A stretch of 64,000 nt of DNA from Sphaerolaimus hirsutus (taxonomy: Eukaryota > Nematoda > Chromadorea > Monhysterida > Sphaerolaimidae). The stretch lies in assembly GCA_964036195.1 (NCBI GenBank), contig OZ038455.1, positions 7,333,855 through 7,397,854 on the forward strand, in the 5' to 3' direction. The notes below the pieces were generated by a model. It had not been told where the DNA came from. It saw only the letters and a program-made list of their open reading frames with translations, and ran no database searches. The position numbers and the translations under genes were made by a program. Positions within the stretch are counted from its first letter, which is position 1. The number at the start of each line of letters is the position of its first letter. This document shows positions 41,871-51,613 of this stretch, one piece after another.

Positions 41871-42021
41871 TAGTGATGTAAAACGCGCCAAAAGCGCCAT
41901 GGCTCTTTTCCGATTTCTAGCGCCAAGCGCCAATGGCGCCACAGCAAGGTAGTACCAAGCGCCAAAAGCGCCATGGCGCTTTTGGCTTTGGCGCTAGCGC
42001 CATGGCGCTTTTACATCACTA
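41871..42021. mobile_element. 151-bp hAT-like element of GGCGCC repeats
   Basis: The ends TAGTGATGTAAAACGCGCC and GGCGCTTTTACATCACTA are inverses; CTCTTAGC is duplicated exactly (41863-41870 and 42022-42029). The whole interior is the GCGCCAAGCGCC array, so this is the minimal form of the element at 1810-3035. Confidence 0.9.
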
Positions 42022-42099
42022 CTCTTAGCATTCTTTGTGTGTTTGTTATTTGTCACGCTGGATATGTCATTTCACGGTTATGCTTTATCCACCTTTATC

Positions 42100-42691
42100 T
42101 ATCATATACCTATCCTCAAATAAGTCCACCGGGGAGTTATTTTTTCGTCGGAAGCTTTTGAGGGGCGAGTTATCCGAGAGGGGGAGTAATCCGAGAGGGG
42201 GTAGTTATTGTAGGGGGGAATTATTTTTCGTCAGAATTTTCAGTATGAGTTATTTACTGCACAAATGGGGTAATATTGGTAACATTAATCATTTGTAAAA
42301 ATGCAAAATTAACAATTCGTGCAGTGAAATTAATAGTACTGAATTTTAGCAGCAAAAATACCCCCCCCCCCAGATTGAGTGTAAAGAGAACGTACATGAC
42401 AAATGCTGCAGTTTGTGTTCTGCGTAGTGCAGAACACACGTTAAAACAATGTCGGAATCACGTGAGAGCAGTGTTTATACCAATATTAGTATACAGGAGT
42501 CTGTACATGTCAGTTATTGATGCATTTTTCTACCCCAGCGCACATCACAAACAACGATTCTGTACTATCATTTCAAAAAATAGTGACGAAATAATAACCC
42601 CCCCTCGAAATACCCCCTCGTTTAACCCCCCCCCCCCTCTCGGGAGCACTATGAAACAATCACCCCCGGGGGGTATTTCGAGGAAATACGG
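42100..42691. repeat. Mixed TACCGTA-family fragments
   Basis: CCTCAAATAAGTCCACCGGGG with G-rich words (42110-42240), then the AGATTGAGTGTAAAGAGAACG interior (42370-42570), then a right end ..TATTTCGAGGAAATACGGTA at 42692. At least two copies are tangled. Confidence 0.5.
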
Positions 42692-43165
42692 TACCGTAAA
42701 CGCTCCAATAATGCGACGGTCGGTTTATTGTTTTCAGCACATTTTTGGGGGTCGCATTATTGGAGGGGTCGCTTAATTGGAAGGGGTCGCATTGTATTTT
42801 TCGACACCTTACCAACTCCACAGTTCATGTAACTCTAGTATGAGCATGGATTTGTAAAGAAATATTGCCCTTGCAATATAGCAATACGTATGCCCTTGTA
42901 AATTGCCCGCTGGCTCTGGCGAACTGGTCGCCACCTTGTCCGCCGAATTAGCGTTGTCCGAAGATTGCGACATCATTTTCTTACGTCCATTTGTTGTTTT
43001 TTGTTTTTCTTTGGGGGTCGCATTATTGGAGGGGGTCGTATTATTGGAGGGGGTCGTATTATTGGAGAGGGTCGCTTTATACTTACACAACGTGCCAAAG
43101 GGGGTCGTACTATTGGAGAGGTCGCTTTATTGGAGGGGGGTCGTCCTAATAGAGCATTTACGGTA
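42692..43165. mobile_element. TACCGTA-family element, GCTCCAATAATGCGAC sub-type
   Basis: The left end TACCGTAAACGCTCCAATAATG and right end ..CCTAATAGAGCATTTACGGTA are inverted. GGGGGTCGCATTATTGGAGG is repeated at both sides. It shares only the outer TACCGTA with the poly-G sub-types. Confidence 0.7.
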
Positions 43166-43345
43166 TTTACATATTAAATACACAAAACGTTGTTTGTAAA
43201 TGTACATTAAACGTTGTTTGTAAATGTGATATGTTGTGAAATGCTTTCTACCTATAAAATGGAGGGAGTTATTCGAGGGGGGAGTTATTTTTTACTCAAA
43301 CTTACAAGAGGGGGACTTAGTCGAGAGGGGGACTCACAAACTCAC

Positions 43346-43509
43346 AATCGTACGTCCAACTGCCACTTTTCAATCCACAGGTGTATTTGCCATTGGGTAG
43401 AGGAAAACATGGAATTGTGTACTTGATGGCGGGAACATAAATTATCCCGCCATCATTTGACACAACAAATGGATACGGTATTGCGTCCTCGAGCATAAAT
43501 TCGTACTCG
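43346..43509 (-). CDS. Gene A exon 4: Cys-loop and loop B
   Basis: 164 nt between a pyrimidine-rich acceptor (..CATTCAAAAG) and a GTGAGT donor. It reads ..EYEFMLEDAIPYPFVVSNDG.., then IIYVPAIKYTIPCFPLPNG, KYTCGLKSGSWTYD. VPA..(x)C matches the entry to the Cys-loop in AChBP, and GSWTYD is the loop B box. Only nine residues separate the two Cys, against 13 in receptors and 12 in molluscan AChBP. Confidence 0.8.
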
Positions 43510-43576
43510 CTTTTGAATGCGGGGGAGGGGGTACTTTTATCCAATAATCCTGGTTTCTTTACCAGTGCGATATACA

Positions 43577-43687
43577 TACCGTATATCCTCGAATAAGACA
43601 GGTGAGTTTTATTTTCTTCAGAGTTTCTGAGTGAAGGGCTTTCAAGGGAGTGAGTTATTCAATGGGTTTTATTTGAGGATACACGGT
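43577..43687. mobile_element. Short TACCGTA-family element in intron 3
   Basis: TACCGTATATCCTCGAATAAG and the worn inverse ..TATTTGAGGATACACGGT. It lies between exons 3 and 4 of gene A. Confidence 0.6.
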
Positions 43688-43711
43688 TGTTAGTACTAAA
43701 CAGTTACATAC

Positions 43712-43821
43712 CCAGAATAGGATACAAAATCAGGCGACCAGATGTCATTGTATCCAAAGTGCGTTTGTGAAACTCCACCGTAATCTTCTGGATTCCACAC
43801 CAATTTTGAATCATGCCAATT
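43712..43821 (-). CDS. Gene A exon 3 (110 nt): loop D end and loop A
   Basis: Follows ..GTAAAATTTCAG and ends at a GTATGT donor. Reads NWHDSKLVWNPEDYGGVSQT then ..YNDIWSPDFVSYS. W-x-D-x-x-L-x-W-N-P-x-D-Y-G-G and WSPD are signatures of the nicotinic ligand-binding domain. The 110-nt length is the same as the homologous exon in vertebrate receptor genes. Confidence 0.88.
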
Positions 43822-44212
43822 CTGAAATTTTACGAAAAATGCTGGAATTTTACGTCTGAGCTGTAATCGATCCTTTATACAAAAAATACGTTTTTGAAGG
43901 GAGCTTTCAAGTGTGTTATTTATTTGTATCCAATTTGTAGTATTCTTCCAAGGGGAGTTTTTCCTTTGCCAATTTTTGGTTTTCCAGTTCCCTAGTTTCC
44001 AATTTCTTCAGTATTTTTGGTTGAAAATGCAAAAAAGGCAGAAACACAATTCAAAAAATCAATTTCACGCGGAGAGCCATAACAAAAAGTGCAAACGTGT
44101 CTCACATCAAAGATTGTGTTTGATGTGTGGTGAAGTGCCGTGAAGTGTGTTCATACAGTGTGTCAGTTTGGTGAAGACAATCCATCGGGCCTCAAGATGT
44201 TCCAAAATAAAA

Positions 44213-44290
44213 GATGTAAAAGCGCCATGGCATGACGTTGACTACTGACGCTATCACCAAAACAAAAAGCGCCATGGCGCTTTTGGCGTA
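44213..44290. repeat. GGCGCC array fragment
   Basis: GATGTAAAAGCGCCATGGC and AGCGCCATGGCGCTTTTGGC, a remnant of a hAT-like element in intron 2. Confidence 0.5.
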
Positions 44291-44348
44291 TGGTTTGTAT
44301 TGGCAATTAACAACTCTGAAAAAGAGTAAGGAAACAAATGAAACTTGC

Positions 44349-44393
44349 ATGTTTTTCCCACATTCGCACGTGAAGCTTGTTCGTTTTTGTGCA
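44349..44393 (-). CDS. Gene A exon 2 (45 nt) with a GC donor
   Basis: Follows ..ACCATTTGCAG; encodes CTKTNKLHVRMWEKH; the next bases are GCAAGT, the consensus of rare GC-AG introns. Using this donor restores the W-x4-W spacing across the junction (WEKH|NWHD) seen in nicotinic proteins. Copy C has the same GC donor; copy B has GT. Confidence 0.75.
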
Positions 44394-44481
44394 CTGCAAA
44401 TGGTATGAGAAAAACAAGGTGATTAGTGAAGACAAATTCTGTAGAAAGTGTGAAAAGCTACAAGAAATTTGAGAAACGTAC

Positions 44482-44655
44482 GAAATCAAAACCGTGTAGT
44501 GCATAACTCATAGTGTCATTTATACCGTCGGTTTTTTTCTTGACTGGTCGCACGTTCACACTGCCATAGTTGCTAAGTAAATCCTCTTGTAGACGCTTTT
44601 CATCGAAATCGGCAAATGCGAAAGTAATGAGACAAAATGAAAATAGCAGTTTCAT
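44482..44655 (-). CDS. Gene A exon 1: signal peptide and N-terminal helix
   Basis: 58 codons from 44655 to a GTACGT donor. Residues 1-15 are MKLLFSFCLITFAFA, a clear signal peptide. Residues 17-37 (FDEKRLQEDLLSNYGSVNVR, P) are the N-terminal helix of nicotinic domains. It ends ..YALHGFDF in phase 0. Very similar to the exon 1 at 6577. Confidence 0.82.
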
Positions 44656-45600
44656 GTTTTGTTTTGTATTTGGGAAGTTTTGATAAAAAATTTAGTCAAA
44701 AATTGCACACTTGTCGGCATTTTGCGCGTTAAATACATTTAACGTCAGCTTGTGCAGATAAACTGTTTGGAAATTTGATGCATTATATCAGATTTCACGC
44801 TTTTAAAGTAGTACACATATCTCCGATTTGTTGACATTCATTGTTGGATGATATGCACAGAACACTCGCACAATGGTTTCACAATTTGCACGATGGCAAC
44901 ATTTTCGACTTTTTGCAGCAGCAGAAATTTTCAATCATAATTACTCGCCTTAAACATGGCAAAGGCCAATTCTGCAAGCGGATCAATGACAATAATGGTG
45001 ATGGATGGTAGAAAAGTGAACTGTGAATGTGTAAAAAAATTGTTAATGAACATACTGGTGCCAAGCCAATCCCAGACCCCGTAAAATGTCCTGTAAAATG
45101 TCATATGTCCTGTAAACCATCAAAAGTCATGTAAAATGCCCTGTAAAGTGGTAAATGGACTTTTACAATTATCCCGGGCATTTTACATGACTTAAGACAC
45201 TGCATAATATTTGAAATACTACAGGGCATTTTACATGGTCTGTGACTGTCCTCTGGCCACTTATGTTTAATTTACAGCACACAATTTGTTTGTTTTTTAC
45301 CACTTTTACCACTTATCACCATTTCCTTGTCACTTAACCACTTAAGCATCCAATCAAGGTCCAATCCTGCACCCTGCGAAGGGCCTTGTCAAACTGAAGA
45401 CATCTTCAAGCAACCGGTAAATTGTTTGTAGAACCTCTAGCTAGGCAATTTACTTGTTACTTGATCTTCACATTTGAAACATTTACAAACATCTTGCCAG
45501 TTATTTGAAGTGTTGTTTACAATAGTATAGAACACAATTTGACTGAGCACTAGACAGGATGTGAGATCAAGCCCTGAATTTTGTTGAACAAAAAGTATTC
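44656..45600. repeat. Upstream region of gene A, duplicated at 6.6-7.5 kb
   Basis: Matches 6578-7500 over most of its length, including a foldback at 45062-45250 (AATCCCAGACCCCGTAAAATG). The promoter should be here; no TATA box stands out. Confidence 0.6.
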
Positions 45601-46560
45601 ATGATTTCATTCTTATTTACACTCATTGGTTTGCAAGCTGCAATAAAAGCCTAAATTTCGCAGGTGATTAAAAATGTTGATTAAAAAATCACTTCTTTCT
45701 GTTCAACTTAAAAAGCAGTTGGAAAAAAATGTAAATTTCAGTATTAGTCCCCTGGAGTCCCATGTTTCAATTGATGTGTATTCATATTGTGAAGTTTTCA
45801 AACAGGGTTCTTCCCAAAACATATTCAAGCTTAGCCATACATCTTTTTGCAAGGGAAATATCGAAATTGTGGTCCTTAGTCAAGCATTAATTTCAACAAA
45901 ATTTACTAAATAGTTGCTGTGACTGAATTTTAAAAAACATCAATCCACACACTCGACCTAAACAGGGGTCTGTTCAAGGGGGACTAATTCCAAAATCTAC
46001 TGTACCATATATTTCACTTTTCATTTTCACTTCACAAACATCAAAAATCACGTCAACACGCATTCACACCCAGTGGGCAATTGAACATCTCTCCTTTTAA
46101 TCTGTTTCGTGGTCGACTCGTAAAAGTAAATCCTTTGGGTGCTGTATTGTTGGATGCACATTGGCTGCATGTTCGTCTGAGTCGATTGCACGTTTCGGCA
46201 CGATTCCAGGTTTGAATTGGTGCTGTAGGGGTTTTTGAGTGTGATGATTTGGATATAAAAAGATTTGGATACACAGTTGACACTTAGGTACTGCCTCCTG
46301 GTGCTGGTTCCACAAGTGGAAATTTTAAGAGTAAAGTAAAAAGAAAAGTGAAGAGTGCAGAGTAAAGTTTTTCTTGTTACTTACCACTTGTCGAACTGGC
46401 TCCAGAACACATGATTCAGAGAAATTAACAGGGTGCATAAAAAATTGACTGCAGACTGAAGCAAAAGGCAGATTAGCGATGCAGCCACAGAGATTGGATG
46501 AGTTGACAAAGTTCAACACTTATTCCAACTAGGTAGGTATGCTAGATAGCTGCCCCCATT
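45600..46560. other. Stretch without a recognised gene
   Basis: Short frames at 45674-45913 (plus) and 46315-46053 (minus) show no domain or splice logic I can defend. GATTTGGATATAAAAAGATTTGG words (46245) resemble the foldback at 38.35 kb. Confidence 0.3.
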
Positions 46561-46569
46561 GAACCAGTG

Positions 46570-46950
46570 TTAATCCAAAGAAAAAATGCCCTCCCCAACC
46601 AACCCAGTAAACAATCCACTGCCAGTATTACTAATGCACTTGACCAATCGAAATCCGGCCCTCACCAAATACTTGTCACTACTCCCGATATTGTCCCACC
46701 CATCCAGCTCACGAAAATACGAGAACGGCTCGCTATAATAGACCTTCTCGCAGCACAACTTGTCCGGCCCGCACAGGTCGCTGGAACTGCGCTCCGAGCG
46801 GTCGCCGGGCGGCGCCGGCGACGGCGGCGGCAACTGCGGCGAACGGCGGGACCTGGGACCAATTGTTGGGACCAGTTGGGCGGGACCGAATTTTGGTGAG
46901 GGAACCGTGGGACTGGGGCCAGTTTCAATTAGAATGTAAGGCGTGCGCAA
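46570..46950 (-). CDS. Possible exon, GC-rich, unrecognised
   Basis: A 126-codon minus-strand frame in a locally GC-rich patch (46740-46920): Pro/Ser-rich start, then ..DLCGPDKLCCEKVYYSEPFS.. and ..ELDGWDNIGSSDKYLVRAGF... A second frame also stays open over the GC-rich part, which lowers confidence. No family recognised. Confidence 0.25.
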   Translation of the reverse strand: MRTPYILIETGPSPTVPSPKFGPAQLVPTIGPRSRRSPQLPPPSPAPPGDRSERSSSDLCGPDKLCCEKVYYSEPFSYFRELDGWDNIGSSDKYLVRAGFRLVKCISNTGSGLFTGLVGEGIFSLD

Positions 46951-47193
46951 CGCGCTTCACATTGGTATTTTATTGGGAATGCCAAAATGTGGAAATGTAA
47001 CGATAGCAATTTCCGTGCACATTTCGATTTTCTCTATTCCGTTTTCCGGCTTTTCGTTTTTCCGTTTTCCAGCAAATCCAAAAAAATTCCATATCCATTT
47101 CCTTTTTATCCAGCAAGAACAACAACTTATCCGTTTTGGTTTTCCATGAAATTTTGTTGTTGATACCCTACTGACAAGTGATAACCGACCCAC

Positions 47194-47435
47194 CTGAGAT
47201 GTCCCACACTGAAGCTCTGAATAATTGGCAATGTGCCAAGCGCCATCACCATCAAAACTGTGGAAAAATTCGTGTACAAAGTCTTCCAATTAAAACTCTT
47301 TGAGAATTTTGCGTGTTCTGATGTTTTTGAACTTGACCCATCTGCTTTTCTTCTGGCATAGAGAACTTGGAACTGTGTTACATTCTGCTCGGAAAAAGTC
47401 TTCGAAACTTGGTGCCACTGTAGCGATTTAGCCAT
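47194..47435 (-). CDS. Possible exon with a membrane-like segment, unrecognised
   Basis: Starts at ATG 47435 (MAKSLQWHQVSKTFSEQNVT..) and runs open to a CTCAG|GTGGGT donor-like site at 47194. It contains a hydrophobic run (VLMVMALGTLPIIQSF) that could span a membrane. A CGGAAA-type low-complexity patch follows at 47030-47160. Identity unknown. Confidence 0.3.
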
Positions 47436-47509
47436 TGTGAAAATTTTGTAGTGTAGTGCGATGCGATGATTATGCGCTGAAAATTGGAGAAAATTTTTTT
47501 CAAACAAAT

Positions 47510-48564
47510 ACTCTGTGTGAATACTCTTTTTTAAATGTCAAATCTCTTTGAAAACACCAGACATGGGGAAGTGGAAATGCTCAAATCCTAATCGTATTAA
47601 AAAATGCGCTTACAGGAAACTCAGGCTGCAGAAATTACTGAAATTGATTGTTCAATTTTGTTATAAAAATTCAACTTGCAATAAACATTTCGCAAAATGC
47701 AAAACAAATAAAAAGGTTTGCATAAAAACGCGCGATTTTATAACACTAAAATTCCTCAAAGGTGTGAAATGAAAGGTTATGTCAACATTGTGGGCACGTG
47801 TTTGTGTCAACAAATCATAATCATATTAAAATACCTAAATACCTGCCTTGGAATATGTACAATGGATGAATACTATCAACAATCACAACAATAACATAAA
47901 ATTGAAATGTGAAAGTAAATATAAACATACATGAATTTACCGAAAAAAAGTCACATGCTGAGCAGAGTTGCGAAATTGCCGGAGCATGTAAACTGTAACT
48001 GATAGAATACAGAATATGGGAAATGACTAAGCATGCATTTTTACCTACCTATATTATTGTATTTAGTTTATAATAACAAGCAGTAAAACTAGAAAGGAGG
48101 GAAAATCAATGTAGGTACTTGTAATAATCAACTTCAATCAACTACTACAAATGGTACGAAAGATTATGCCATATGCAGTTTCTTAATGGAAACTATAACA
48201 CACAATATTTGACTTTTAATTGAAAATTAAAGGTGATGAAAGGTAAAATGGATAGATAATTCATTATCATTTAAGGTCAACAATAGGCAAAAAAGTATTT
48301 AACAATTGAGACATTTCTATTTGCACCGACTTCATTACGACCTGTCTTTCAACTTCTTAGAAATTTAAATACCTACCTAATATTTTGACCATCAATACAA
48401 CTCTTGCATTCTTTGATCAAAGAGCATCAATAAATTTCACATGAAAATTACATTTCAGAGAAATGTGTAAAATATTCTCAATAATGAAACTAATTCATGC
48501 AAACCTCTGAAGTCTGAAACACTAATTACAGTTTCACAACTCTGTAGACTAGGTAAATTAAAAC
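47510..48564. other. Gene-free AT-rich stretch
   Basis: No paired repeats or credible exons; one short Lys-rich frame (47548-47772) is compositional. Confidence 0.35.
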
Positions 48565-49272
48565 TACCGTATTTCTTCTAACAGGACAGCATACCGTAAT
48601 ACATAATGTTGAGTTATAACTTCAATTTAAAATTAAAAGGATACCGCATTTCTTCTAAAGGGGGGCAGCACCTCCAATAGAACGGCACATTTTGGCACAT
48701 TTTTTCACTCACGAAAACAATAGAATGGTAGCCTCCAATAGAATGGTAAATAAGTATACATTACTTTGGAAGTGTACCTAGTAGTTGATTGAACCTACTA
48801 CAAGTAGGAAATAGTAAAAATAGGAAAAATGTATGACAAGAAAGGTTTAGGTAAGCTATTCGAATATTGATTAAAATACTTGAATTGATGCTCAGATGTT
48901 AAAGATAAAACTACCAAAAAATATTTCGAAGGGGGTCAATTCAAGGGGGGGGGGTTAATTCGAGGAAATATTTTACATGATTTCAAGGAAAACATGCATA
49001 AGACGTTTTTTATACATGGACGTCTTTCTCACGCATCAAAGAGGGGTTGAGTTGTTGAAGGGGGAAGTTATTTTTTCCTCAGTCAGTGAACAGGGGGGGT
49101 CACTTGATGGGGATTTCTGGAAGGGGGGCTTAGTCGAGGATATACGGTATGTTCAGATGAAAACTGTGTGAAAATCCGCTGCCTCCAATAGAACGGCACC
49201 TCAAGTAGAACGGCAGGTAAAAAGTTGACGCAACAAATTGAATTGCTCTATTCTATTAGAAGAAATACTGTA
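48565..49272. mobile_element. TACCGTA-family element, TTCTTCTAA sub-type
   Basis: The left end TACCGTATTTCTTCTAACAGG and right end ..ATTCTATTAGAAGAAATACTGTA are inverted. The sub-type word CTCCAATAGAACGGCAC recurs near both ends. G-run sequences at 48930-49145 may be a nested poly-G sub-type copy. Confidence 0.65.
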
Positions 49273-49772
49273 GTCGAAAAACAGTTTTGACAATTTGTTT
49301 TTGTCTGTCTGTCCGTGTCATGCATGTTGTGTATTTTTCACACATTCTCGATTGAAACAAAACTACAACTGCGAGAAAATTCTCACAAATTTTTGATGGA
49401 TACTATAGATACAATAGATTCTTTTTAATTTAGCCGATTCTATTTATTTGCTACATCTAAAAATATATAATTATGACGTTGTGATTTGCGTGGGAATTTT
49501 GCCACAGAAATCAGAAAATGTAAGTATGAAAATTGGTAGTAACTCCAAAACAACGACCACGTGCAAAACAAATCGAATATCATTTCTCGAAACGCAGGGT
49601 GGCCCACTTTTGCATAAAAGAAACTTGAAAAAGTTGATTTTTAGTGTAAATTGTATAATCGAATTATATGTGCCATTCGACATGATAAAATAATCCGCCG
49701 CATGAGGAAAGTTTTACCAAATTTTCTTGACACATTGTCAAACCATGTACCCCCTCAATACCTACCTATGTA
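49273..49772. other. Gene-free stretch
   Basis: AT-rich; a short plus-strand frame (49448-49693) has no recognisable domain. Confidence 0.3.
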
Positions 49773-49890
49773 TACCGTATTTCCTTGATACCCTCGGGGG
49801 GAGGGGTGATTGTTTCAGAGTGAGAATTTTGAGGGGGGCGGGGGGTTTAACGAGGGGGGTATTTCGACAGAAAATTTTTGAAGTCCCAGT
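49773..49890. repeat. TACCGTA-family left-end fragment
   Basis: TACCGTATTTCCTTGATACCC, then G runs and GGGGTATTTCGACAG; no right end. Confidence 0.45.
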
Positions 49891-49943
49891 AATGACTTGT
49901 TGTTTGTAACGTGTATAAGAGTATATAGACTTACATAAATATG

Positions 49944-50276
49944 TACCGTATTTGCTTGAATAGTTCCCCCCTTGAATGATTCCCACCTCGAATAATCCCC
50001 CCCTGTAAGACAAGTGTGGAAATAATAATTCCTCCCCTCGAATAATCCCTCCCTTAAAAGATTTGATTAATTTGTTCTACCTAATTTTAACAAAAATGGC
50101 ACGTTATTGTGTTTATAAGGCATGTTTTGCGAAATGAGTTGATGGAAACATGCTTGAAAATTTTGACGAAATAATAATTCCCCCCTTAAATAATTCCTCC
50201 CCTCGAATAGTTCCCCCCTCAAAAATGTCTGACGAAATAATAATCCCCCAGGGGGATGATTCAAGCAAATATGGTA
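49944..50276. mobile_element. TACCGTA-family element, TTGAATAATCCCCC sub-type
   Basis: TACCGTATTTGCTTGAATAGT and ..GATTCAAGCAAATATGGTA are inverted. The interior (AAAAATGGCACGTTATTGTG) is shared with 50821-51152 and 51256-51535. Confidence 0.72.
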
Positions 50277-50820
50277 AAATTTATAAAACAGGTGTTAATG
50301 AAATCAATGGAATTTGGAATTCACTGGACCACACTGTAAAATAATATGCAGTTACGTCATGGGTAAATACAATTTACAACAGCATTTCACTCACCCCACC
50401 GGTGAACATAAAAATATAATATTTACACAGCTATCTACTGATGTATATCGATAAAAAAAAACGTAAGTACAGATGAGGGTGTATGAAGGAACTCTTATAA
50501 AAACTATTTTCAAACTGTGTTTGGAGAACTTTTGTTCACACACTTCACCAGACAAATATGCAATCCATAATGTTCATATTGAACTGTATAGATTCAGACC
50601 TTACACACTTTGAAAATCCTGATTCACAAAATGATAAAATCAATTTACCTATTTATATTCAAAGAAGTGGTAACATCAGTTAATGGATGAATATTGTCGG
50701 TGATGTGAAATTGAGGGAGAATTGTTGTGCACTGAAAAGAAATATGGAAGGTTTCACAAAGAAAAGTGGCATCAACACTTACCCAGCGATTTTTTCACGG
50801 AAAGGTTTTGACGAGGGACT
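50277..50820. other. Gene-free AT-rich stretch
   Basis: No repeats paired, no exon-like frame. Confidence 0.35.
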
Positions 50821-51152
50821 TACCGTATATACTCGAATAATCCCCCCGCCTTGAATAATTCCCCCCTTGAATAATCCCCCTGTTAGAGCAGCGAGGAAAA
50901 AATAATCCCCCCCCCCAAGAATAATCCCCCCCCTAAGCCATTTGATAAAGTTTTTGTGTCTAATTTGAACAAAAAAGGCACGTTATTTTGTACATAAAGC
51001 ATATTTCATGAAATCAGTTACTAGATACATGCTTGAAATTTTTGACGAAATAATAATTCCCCCCTTGAATAATTCCCCCTCTCGAATAGCCCCCCTCATA
51101 AAAGTCTGACAAAAAAATAATCCCCCGGGGGGATTATTCGAGTATATACGGT
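50821..51152. mobile_element. TACCGTA-family element, TTGAATAATCCCCC sub-type
   Basis: TACCGTATATACTCGAATAATC at the left and ..GGATTATTCGAGTATATACGG at the right. Same interior as 49944-50276 (AAAAAAGGCACGTTATTTTG). Confidence 0.75.
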
Positions 51153-51255
51153 TCATAAGGCGGTGTTTTGCAGAGGTACTTCCCCACAAGGATTTTTGCA
51201 AAGATACCTACACTGAATTAGACAAGTGTGTGTCACCAAATAAACCTAACTGAAG

Positions 51256-51535
51256 TACCGTATTTGCTTGAACCATATACCTTGGGGTGGGGGATTATTA
51301 TTCACCAGACGTTTTTGAGTGGGAACTATTCGAGGGGGAATTTTTCGAGGGGGGAATTATTATTTCGTCAAAATTTTCGAGCATGTTTCGATCAAGTCCT
51401 TTCACGAAATGTGCATCATTGACAGACAATAACATGCCATGTTTGTTAAAATTAGGCACAAGCACAACAAATTTTTAAGATCAAATCTCTTAAGGGGGAA
51501 TGATTAAGGGGGGAACTATTCAAGCAAATACGGTA
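51256..51535. mobile_element. TACCGTA-family element, opposite orientation
   Basis: TACCGTATTTGCTTGAACCAT and ..AACTATTCAAGCAAATACGGTA. The interior is the reverse of the neighbouring copies (ACAATAACATGCCATGTTTG). Confidence 0.72.
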
Positions 51536-51613
51536 GTTTAGGTAAAAATGTAAGACAAATGTGTGATATATTGACTGCAATGACTTCCAGTGCAAGGGTA
51601 CACTTCATGCTTC

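Larger units (their letters stand above)
38114..44655 (-). other. AChBP-like gene A: secreted nicotinic ligand-binding-domain protein (gene span)
   Basis: Six exons: 44655-44482, 44393-44349, 43821-43712, 43509-43346, 40029-39917 and 38185-38114. They total 678 nt including the stop, so about 225 residues, the size of molluscan AChBP. Order: signal peptide, N-terminal helix, loop D region with Trp (RMWEKHNWHD), loop A (WSPDFVSYS), Cys-loop and loop B (GSWTYD), loop F, loop C (FYSCCPEPY). All aromatic-box positions are present. A stop directly after the last beta strand removes all membrane segments. Expected role: a secreted pentamer binding acetylcholine or a related ligand. Exons of 45 and 110 nt equal those of vertebrate nicotinic genes. 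Introns carry a 988-bp palindrome, hAT elements and TACCGTA elements. Expression is untested. Confidence 0.8.
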
